From NCBI GenBank assembly GCA_963785255.1, contig CAWAUR010000002.1, positions 806,001-870,000 of the forward strand: 64,000 nucleotides of DNA. The letters are read 5' to 3'. Below the pieces are notes generated by a model. The model was not told the DNA's origin, did not search any database, and worked only from the letters and a program-made list of their open reading frames with translations. Positions 58,409 to 64,000 of the stretch are shown piece by piece. Positions within the stretch are counted from its first letter, which is position 1. The number at the start of each line of letters is the position of its first letter. Both the position numbers and the translations under genes were made by a program. Source of the stretch: Bog-159 sp963785255. GTDB lineage: Bacteria > Acidobacteriota > Terriglobia > Bryobacterales > Bryobacteraceae.

Positions 58409-60112
58409 ATGCGTCGCGCTCTGCTGCTCCTAATCGCCGTTCTGTGCGCGAGCGGGGAAACCGTCCGCTACGAATTGCGCGGCCGGCTGCTGCCCGCTAT
58501 GCGCGCCTCCGTGTGGCTGCACGGGGCCACCGCGCCGTTCGAGGACAGCACCCTGACCGACGATGCCGGCCATTTTCGTTTTCGCGGCTTGCTGGCGGGA
58601 GCTTATACGCTGGCCGCCTATGTGCCGGGCCGCGGCGAGGCGCGCCGCACCATCGAGATCGGCCCCAGCCAGGCCGATGCGCAGAACCGCATCGAACTGA
58701 CGGTGGAACTGCGCGACCAGGAGTTCGAATCGCGTGAAAGCCTGCGCCGCGAGAATATCGTGTCCGCCCACGAACTGGCCATCCCGGACAGCGCCCGCAA
58801 GGAATATGAGGAGGCCGAAAAATGTCTGGCGCGCCGGGATGTGGATGCCGCCGGCGCGCATTTTCAACGCGCGGTAGAGTTGGCGCCCAAGTTTTCCGAG
58901 GCTTGGAACCACCTAGGCACTATCGCTTACCAGACGCGCGATTATGCCCGCGCGGAGAGCTGTTTCCACAAGGCGCTGGCTGCCGATCCCACCGCGTTTC
59001 AACCGCTGGTGAACCTGGGTGGAGTATCCATCAACCTGGGTAAGTTCGAGGAATCGCTGAAATACAATCTATACGCGGCACTTACCAGGCCCGGCGACGC
59101 GCTGGCTAACTCGCAGCTCGGCATGAGTTACTACTTCTTGGATAAGTTGGACCTGGCGCGCAAGTACCTCGCCACGGCAAAGCAGCTCGACCCGGCGCAT
59201 TTCTCGCATCCGCAACTCCTGCTGGCGCAAATCGACCTGCGCCAAGCAAATCCGGCGGCGGCAGCAGCGGAATTGGCGGAGTTTCTGCAGTATCATCCGG
59301 ATTCGCCGGAGGCGGGAAAGGTCAGGCAGAACCTGGCGCAATTACGCGCCGATCCGCCCGCGCCGCGCGACCCGGCGCAAGCCTTGGCTGCGACCGGCAT
59401 GGCGCGCAGTTTCTCGGAAACTCCGGAGCTCCCGCCATTCGATGGGGCTCCTTATAGCGTGGTGCATCAGGATGGACGCGATTATCTCGGCAGCCGGGAC
59501 GCCCAGGGGAAGACTGTCTTAACCAGCATCGACGCCACCTGCGGGTCGGGCCGGCACGCACGCATCCTGTTAAATCGCACGGCGGATGGCGGCTGGAAGG
59601 AACTGCCGCTGGCGTGGTTGGCTGGGGATGGCGGGCATTATGCAGCCGCGCCGGCATTTGAGTTTTCGGCGAAATGCCTGGCATGTCACGCGCGCCAGAA
59701 TGGCGGCCATCCCACGGCTATCGGCTGCGTCAGCTGTCACGGCACGGTGGGGTCCGGCAAACCTGGGGAGACGGTATGCCTCGAATGTCACCCCGGCGCC
59801 AGCGGTCCGGAATCCGCGCACGGAGTGGCCGCCGCGAGCGATGACAAGTTTGAATTGAACAGCGCCGGATACCGCCTGCTCGAATCGCACTGCTATCGCG
59901 CGTCCGCCGGCAAGCTGACCTGCATCACGTGCCATCCACCGCATAGCTTCGCGAAGACGGCGGCGGAAGTCCGGATGGTCTGCCGCGGCTGTCACCCCGA
60001 TATGCACGGCGGCGCGGCGCTCGATTGTGCGCACTGCCATATGCCCATGCGGGAGGCGCGGGACGCACCGGGCATGCTGGTGACCGACCATCGCATTCAG
60101 CGGCCGCTGTAG
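58409..60112 (+). CDS. Exported TPR protein fused to a multihaem cytochrome
   Basis: 567-aa exported protein with three parts. The signal RALLLLIAVLCASGE is followed by a carboxypeptidase-regulatory-like beta domain (about residues 20-100, DDAGHFRFRGLLAGAYTLAA). TPR repeats follow (about 130-310: EAWNHLGTIAYQTRDYARAE, FQPLVNLGGVSINLGKFEES, ALANSQLGMSYYFLDKLDLA). The C-terminal third has six CXXCH motifs: CLACH, CVSCH, CLECH, CITCH, CRGCH and CAHCH. Such fusions (cytochrome c554/nitrite-reductase-like with TPR) may carry electrons to protein partners. Their exact role here is unknown. Confidence 0.88.
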   Translation: MRRALLLLIAVLCASGETVRYELRGRLLPAMRASVWLHGATAPFEDSTLTDDAGHFRFRGLLAGAYTLAAYVPGRGEARRTIEIGPSQADAQNRIELTVELRDQEFESRESLRRENIVSAHELAIPDSARKEYEEAEKCLARRDVDAAGAHFQRAVELAPKFSEAWNHLGTIAYQTRDYARAESCFHKALAADPTAFQPLVNLGGVSINLGKFEESLKYNLYAALTRPGDALANSQLGMSYYFLDKLDLARKYLATAKQLDPAHFSHPQLLLAQIDLRQANPAAAAAELAEFLQYHPDSPEAGKVRQNLAQLRADPPAPRDPAQALAATGMARSFSETPELPPFDGAPYSVVHQDGRDYLGSRDAQGKTVLTSIDATCGSGRHARILLNRTADGGWKELPLAWLAGDGGHYAAAPAFEFSAKCLACHARQNGGHPTAIGCVSCHGTVGSGKPGETVCLECHPGASGPESAHGVAAASDDKFELNSAGYRLLESHCYRASAGKLTCITCHPPHSFAKTAAEVRMVCRGCHPDMHGGAALDCAHCHMPMREARDAPGMLVTDHRIQRPL

Positions 60113-60295
60113 AGCCGGGTAGCCATTCCCAAGCGCAGGGCGAATGTGACGCGCAGAAGGCGGTTTCGTCGAAGGAAGCTGGTGGACGCACACACGCTAT
60201 CGAAAACGCCACTGCCGGATGAATTACGCGCGGCGCTCGCACACCGCGCCCGGAGCGATTACGGATCACGCCGGACATTTGAAGACGCGCGCGCG

Positions 60296-60937
60296 TTAGA
60301 GGTGGTGGCGCTTGAGCCAGCGCTTGAAATCCGGCAGGAACTCCGGAAACAGATTGCCGAATCCGCTGCCGGCAATACTGTTCCCCCAGTTGATGGCTGT
60401 GGCGCTGAGATTCCGGCTGGGGTGGGGATAATACGCGTTCGAGAGCCCGGCCTGCAGGCCGCAGCCGATGAGGTTGGCCCAATTCGTAGTGGGGGCTCCG
60501 CTGTCCGTGCGGGTCACGAACGCGCGGCTCACGGCGTATCCAAAGCGCGACCAGAAGCCGTGGTTCTCGCCCTTCCGCCGGTAGCGCGTGTCTTCGTGAA
60601 GCAGCGAGGCCATCACAAAATCACTGAAAAAGTTCTGCGTGAGGTTATCGGCTGTGGCGGCTCCGAAACGCTCCGCAAGCGGCAGGGCGCCTACGCCATA
60701 TTGCGGATCGGACCGGGTGGCTTCCGACACTCCAGCAGTCACGCCGCTGGCCATCAGGACGAACGGCGAGACTGTCTCCTCTTCGAAGAATTTCCATTTC
60801 TCGGCGGTCGAGGGCGGCGCCAGCGGCGTCTCCTGCGCGCGGCTCTGGTCTGTGCTTAGCAGCGCGGCAGCCACCATCGACAGCAAGAAAAGACATCGCA
60901 CTCTTATAGGATGCGCTAAACCGGCTGTGAAATGCAC
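60296..60937 (-). CDS. Exported hypothetical protein
   Basis: 213-aa protein. The start region LFLLSMVAAALLSTDQSRAQ looks like a signal peptide; GTG at 60901 fits better as the native start, and GTG at 60937 adds 12 residues. The rest (WKFFEEETVSPFVLMASGVT, AGVSEATRSDPQYGVGALPL, FFSDFVMASLLHEDTRYRRK, and INWGNSIAGSGFGNLFPEFL) resembles conserved acidobacterial hypothetical proteins with an outer-membrane or periplasmic location, but no function is known. Confidence 0.7.
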   Translation of the reverse strand: MHFTAGLAHPIRVRCLFLLSMVAAALLSTDQSRAQETPLAPPSTAEKWKFFEEETVSPFVLMASGVTAGVSEATRSDPQYGVGALPLAERFGAATADNLTQNFFSDFVMASLLHEDTRYRRKGENHGFWSRFGYAVSRAFVTRTDSGAPTTNWANLIGCGLQAGLSNAYYPHPSRNLSATAINWGNSIAGSGFGNLFPEFLPDFKRWLKRHHL

Positions 60938-60979
60938 AAACCCTTGGGGGCCTGAAAAATCGTAGCGATCTGGGGCGGT

Positions 60980-61103
60980 TGTTACCGAGCCGTGACCGTC
61001 AGGGAGTGCCCCATGGCCCTGCAGGCCACCAAAGGTGATGAAAGCTATCGGAGGGCGGCCAATCCTGGCCGCAGCCGCCTTTCCAGGCGGCTAGCCAGGC
61101 TAG
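60980..61103. repeat. Composite repeat (D + linker + B arm), left flank of the insertion sequence
   Basis: Family D (TTACCGAGCCGTGACCGTCA) followed by GGAGTGCCCCATGGCCCTGC, a linker, and one family B arm (GGAGGGCGGCCAATCCTGGC). The same order appears inverted at 50399-50566. The arm ends in GGCGGCTAG and then CTAG at 61100, where the insertion sequence begins. Confidence 0.85.
61100..61103. repeat. Target site duplication, left
   Basis: CTAG next to the left terminal inverted repeat, matching CTAG at 63534-63537. Confidence 0.7.
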
Positions 61104-61213
61104 CCCTGCCCTTTACCCGTAATAACTTCGGGACAAATGTCATTCGGCATCATCGGAATCCCGCAGTTCGAATCCTTCACACATGAGTAGAAGTTGCGAA
61201 AAGCCTTTCCACA

Positions 61214-62506
61214 TCAGTTGGTGACCGGGTTCGGGATCGTTCTTGCGGCCCAGGTAGCCGCCGACGCGGGCGACGAGGCGCACTGTATCACGCAAGGTTG
61301 AAGGCTGTGCGAGCTTTTTTTTTTCGCGTAGGCGCGGAGAACCTGCAGCTCGATATCGGAGAACAGAACTTCGGGCGGCAATTGTGGTGTCTCCCGCCCC
61401 AACAGTGTCATCAGCATGATGCGCCAGGCAATGACGAGATTGATCGCGATAGCTCGGCGAATGCGCTCAGCGGTCTCATGCGCGATCTGCTCGACGCCGC
61501 AACCAGATTTGAGTACTCGATGAAAGTCTTCAATCCGCCACCGCAGACAGTACCAGCGTAGGCAGGCAACGGCATCTTCCGCCGAGCGAAGGTTGACCGT
61601 CGTCAGCAGGAACCACTCCACGGGTGCGATTCCTTCCGGCGGCGACGATTCCACTGCATGAATAATCCAGATGTCGATGGGATCTTTGCCGGAATAATAC
61701 TTGGAGGGACGGAGTTGAATCCGTTGGTAACGCACTTCCAACTCGGCCTGACGGCTGGGCCTTTTCGCTTTCGCCTTTTTCTTGCTGAGTTTGGGCCGGG
61801 CGCTTTGGCGTGGAACGTGGATCTGTACTTTGGTCTGCAAGGGAGCCTGACGAACGGCCTCGAAAAGCTTATAAGGTTCATCCATGATCACCCGGTTGTG
61901 ATTGGCACGCACTAAGAGATCCACTCCAGGGGTGCGGCGTTGTTCCTCGAACAACTCGAAGAAATCGGCTTCCCGGTCACACACGTTGATCAGTCGTGTC
62001 TGGGGCATCTGCGCAGCCACCTCCAGGGTGTCGCGCAAACCCTCGATCCAGCGGAAGGTGTCTTTTTCCTCGATCGGGATGGTGTAGCTCAAACGCTTGT
62101 CGTCGGGCGATTTCAATTCCGGCGCTACGCACTGCGCGCGCAACACGCCCAACGGCAGTCCGTTGGGCGCCACCGCCAGGGTGGTGTGCAGATGTAGTCC
62201 TCGACTCTGCGCCGCTGTTTGATTGGTTCCGATCACCCCCAGACCGGGACACTGCGCCAGACTGGAGTAATCCAGATCGCTGCCGTCCTGAATACACAGC
62301 ACCGTGCGTTGGCCTTTCATGCGCTGAATGGTACGTTGCCGATGCGGCTGCAAAATGTGCGGCATGCTCACGGCCTCATAGTCGGGATGATCGATGAACC
62401 GATAATAGGCCTTGACTGCCTGCGAATCTCCTTCCGCCACGCCCGTGAAGGCACTGCCCGGTTTGTCTGCCTTCGATTGCGCAATATTCACGAGTCGCTC
62501 ACTCAA
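61214..62506 (-). CDS. IS4/Tn5-like DDE transposase, C-terminus in -1 frame
   Basis: Catalytic part of a Tn5-like transposase. TVLCIQDGSDLDYSSLAQCP holds the first Asp, TRLINVCDREADFFELFEEQ the second (the DREAD motif), and LRWYCLRWRIEDFHRVLKSG the YREK-like Glu region. It begins with a TTG that overlaps the stop of the upstream ORF. The 3' part after an A10 run (61315-61324 on the plus strand as T10) goes out of the family frame; a -1 shift there restores a Tn5-type ending, VARVGGYLGRKNDPEPGHQL, and stops at 61140. The gene may therefore need slippage or be broken. Confidence 0.88.
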   Translation of the reverse strand: MSERLVNIAQSKADKPGSAFTGVAEGDSQAVKAYYRFIDHPDYEAVSMPHILQPHRQRTIQRMKGQRTVLCIQDGSDLDYSSLAQCPGLGVIGTNQTAAQSRGLHLHTTLAVAPNGLPLGVLRAQCVAPELKSPDDKRLSYTIPIEEKDTFRWIEGLRDTLEVAAQMPQTRLINVCDREADFFELFEEQRRTPGVDLLVRANHNRVIMDEPYKLFEAVRQAPLQTKVQIHVPRQSARPKLSKKKAKAKRPSRQAELEVRYQRIQLRPSKYYSGKDPIDIWIIHAVESSPPEGIAPVEWFLLTTVNLRSAEDAVACLRWYCLRWRIEDFHRVLKSGCGVEQIAHETAERIRRAIAINLVIAWRIMLMTLLGRETPQLPPEVLFSDIELQVLRAYAKKKSSHSLQPCVIQCASSPASAATWAARTIPNPVTN

Positions 62507-63471
62507 TCGTGGTCACCCAATGGCGCACCCCCGAATTCCTGCTTCGCCCAATGGTTACCCTCCATGCCATCGGCTGGCCCCAGTTGCCCTAAGCCCGCCC
62601 CCGCTGGTAAACCCAAGCGAGTACGGAAATCTTTCTCCAACGGATAGACGTATATGTCCTTGATCGTTTCCTCGCACTTGGTGAAACGGTCCTGCCTGCC
62701 TCGCCCTTGGGTTTGTCCCACTAGCATCCAGTTCGCCGCCCGATAGCAGGCGCCGGAAAAACGGGAGGTGTCGACGAAACTCTCCACCAGCCAGGGACGG
62801 TAATTGTAGCGCTGTGCGAAATCCTCCACCAGCCGATCCAAACTCATACTCAAAAGCCGCGAGGCCAAGTTACGGCACTCCACTGAGGGTCGGATCAGAA
62901 ACCGGCTCAAGCATACGACCTGGTGCAAATGTGCGCGTCGTTGTTCCGCGTCCCAACCGATCCAACGGTCTCGCGCGCCTAATTGCAGTGCCGGCGCCGC
63001 AAAGCCGAACGCTCCCAGCCAGCCGTGCTCGGAACCAACCAAGTAACGAATCTGCCGTCCAACCAATGGTCCAGCTTCCTGCGGATGTTCCCGGATCATC
63101 AGTTCGTTCCAGGTCCGCATCTGGCCTTCCTGCTTGACCAGGATCAACTCTAGTCCGCTCAGCATGCCTACCTCGTCTGGCACGGCTCTTGGTTCCGGGA
63201 CCGGTTCGGGCAACCGTCGCGGAGTGGGATGGGCCTTTTGAATCTCTGGCGGCGGGAGTTGGAACCAGCCCTTAGCCTCCAGTTCGCGCAGTGCTTTCAG
63301 GCAACCCGCGCGCTGGTTTTGTCCACGCGGGTCTTGAAACCCAAACTCCTCGCAAAGGAAATCCGCCAACTCGGTCCGCGAAAAAAACTCATCCATCTGC
63401 AATAGTTGGCTAACATACTCGATGGTCTCTGGCCGCGACAGCATGCGTTTGATCTGATTCTGCAGGTCCAC
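62503..63471 (-). CDS. DUF4338 (DruA-like) protein, first ORF of the insertion sequence
   Basis: 322 aa. ALVGRQIRYLVGSEHGWLGA-type core (PLVGRQIRYLVGSEHGWLGA), FGFAAPALQLGARDRWIGWD, LSRFLIRPSVECRNLASRLL and VESFVDTSRFSGACYRAANW are typical of the DUF4338/DruA family. DruA was described as part of the Druantia defence system, but this family is also found with transposases. The ORF ends in WAKQEFGGAPLGDHD, which is the start of the Tn5 N-terminal DNA-binding pattern, and the next ORF continues that pattern. So the two ORFs are probably halves of one protein, joined by a -1 event at the TTGA overlap. Confidence 0.85.
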   Translation of the reverse strand: MDLQNQIKRMLSRPETIEYVSQLLQMDEFFSRTELADFLCEEFGFQDPRGQNQRAGCLKALRELEAKGWFQLPPPEIQKAHPTPRRLPEPVPEPRAVPDEVGMLSGLELILVKQEGQMRTWNELMIREHPQEAGPLVGRQIRYLVGSEHGWLGAFGFAAPALQLGARDRWIGWDAEQRRAHLHQVVCLSRFLIRPSVECRNLASRLLSMSLDRLVEDFAQRYNYRPWLVESFVDTSRFSGACYRAANWMLVGQTQGRGRQDRFTKCEETIKDIYVYPLEKDFRTRLGLPAGAGLGQLGPADGMEGNHWAKQEFGGAPLGDHD

Positions 63472-63533
63472 GCGGTCATTATGAACGAGACAAACCTATT
63501 TGTCCAGTAATAAGTTACGGGTAAAGGGCAGGG

Positions 63534-63577
63534 CTAGCCGGCTGAAAAGCCGGCTGCGGGCAGGATTGCCCGCCCTC
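63534..63577. repeat. Family B arm, right flank of the insertion sequence
   Basis: CTAG, then GCCGGCTGAAAAGCCGGC and GGGCAGGATTGCCCGCCCTC: the other arm of the broken family B palindrome. Confidence 0.85.
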
Positions 63578-63668
63578 CAATTAGCCAGCTGCGTCTTTCA
63601 AAGAAGCGCTTTCCGTGCACCCGGTTGTACCGATAGCGCCCGATTGTGCGCTGTTATACAATGCCGCA

Positions 63669-64000
63669 ATGCTGCGTAGCTTATTCCGGGCGGCTCCCGC
63701 CGTGATTTTTCTTTTCTGCTCCGCCAGCTTCCCGTTTCAGGAAGGCTCCCATCCGGTCCTGACCACGATCCGCTCTAAACCCGCCCCGCGCGACGCGCCA
63801 AGCGCTCCCGATATTCGCGTCGATTCTGCTCTCGTCCTCATACCCGCACACGTTACCAACGCGGTGGGAGCCATCGTCGCCAACCTTTCGAGCGCCGACT
63901 TTCGGATTACCGAAGACGGCGTTCCGCAGACCATTACGCATTTCTCGTTGGATGACGCACCCGCGTCCATTGGATTGGTTTACGATTGCAGCGGCAGTAT
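63669..64000 (+). CDS. VWFA-domain (acidobacterial type) secreted protein, partial
   Basis: Incomplete at the window edge. It reads MLRSLFRAAPAVIFLFCSAS, a signal peptide, then a DUF-like N-terminal strand region (IRVDSALVLIPAHVTNAVGA, IVANLSSADFRITEDGVPQT, ITHFSLDDAPASIGLVYDCS) and the start of a VWA domain with a MIDAS-like DCSGS at the very end. This matches the TIGR03436 family of Acidobacteria, common in Solibacter. No stop is inside the window. Confidence 0.85.
   Translation, partial: MLRSLFRAAPAVIFLFCSASFPFQEGSHPVLTTIRSKPAPRDAPSAPDIRVDSALVLIPAHVTNAVGAIVANLSSADFRITEDGVPQTITHFSLDDAPASIGLVYDCSGS

Larger units (their letters stand above)
61104..63533 (-). mobile_element. Insertion sequence with Tn5/IS4-like transposase and DUF4338 ORF
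   Basis: 2430 bp. Terminal inverted repeats: CCCTGCCCTTTACCCGTAA at 61104-61122 and its exact complement at 63515-63533 (19 bp), flanked by CTAG on both sides. It holds two minus-strand ORFs. Both flanks carry family B arms in inverted order, as at 50399-50497, so it inserted at the centre of a family B palindrome. The closest groups are the IS4/Tn5-like DDE elements. Confidence 0.9.

Noticed and set aside
61145..61180. GTTCGAATCC near the left end of the insertion sequence, another tRNA hint
   Set aside because: It is part of the frameshifted transposase C-terminus; the flanking bases do not pair as a T-arm.
62503..63471. Druantia defence system
   Set aside because: Only a DruA-like ORF is present, inside an insertion sequence with terminal repeats; no other Druantia genes nearby.

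Overview
The window looks like a piece of chromosome from an acidobacterium of the Solibacter/Bryobacter type. The evidence is high G+C coding DNA, a protein with the C-terminal domain typical of Solibacter (53254-55008), a secreted protein with the VWFA-like acidobacterial domain at the right edge (63669 onward), many secreted sugar-active enzymes, and several multihaem cytochromes. This is an inference from gene content; no rRNA or tRNA gene was found.

Layout. 42-4299: fucosidase, SnoaL-like protein, class III aminotransferase and Gfo/Idh/MocA oxidoreductase. 4371-6035: FHA-GAF-PP2C phosphatase. 6395-8203: an anti-phage dCTP-deaminase (AvcD/DcdV type) split by a frameshift, plus a small overlapping ORF. 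8609-11580: ROK kinase, PCMT-like methyltransferase, quinone-type oxidoreductase. 11602-13536: a group II intron lodged inside a dispersed repeat. 13547-20992: glycosidase-like protein, ApaG, DUF4139 protein, GMC oxidoreductase pair, TPP enzyme. 21325-26495: asnS, sugar-phosphate isomerase, gamma-glutamyltranspeptidase, RlmB, AhpD-like protein. 26718-33612: small genes, including Nudix, IscU-like, DNRLRE/collagen-like, DUF350, HDOD and a polyphosphate-glucokinase-like ROK protein. 33670-43294: a seven-gene minus-strand operon with three multihaem cytochromes (12, 4 and 16 haem motifs), a predicted outer-membrane barrel, a parvulin and two NHL propellers, which resembles a porin-cytochrome electron conduit. 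43895-50180: a CzcCBA-type efflux operon with a KDPG aldolase gene inside it. 50631-58329: DUF1080 protein, PyrR, methyltransferase, TIGR03118 protein, multicopper oxidase, a selenoprotein, AhpD-like protein and VapBC. 58409-60937: TPR-cytochrome and a hypothetical protein. 61104-63533: an insertion sequence with a DruA-like (DUF4338) first ORF. The window ends inside a VWA protein.

The strongest single finding is at 56401-57150. This is a CTP-synthase-glutaminase-like gene whose nucleophile codon is UGA, followed 12 nt later by a perfect 7-bp stem with a UGUUA loop. That fits a bacterial SECIS and a selenocysteine residue.

The second theme is dispersed palindromic repeats (called here families A, B, C and D). 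They often abut stop codons, but several have been translated: they supply the end of an aminotransferase, the start of an oxidoreductase, a linker inside a TPP enzyme, and signal-peptide regions of two NHL proteins. Both the group II intron and the insertion sequence sit inside such repeats.
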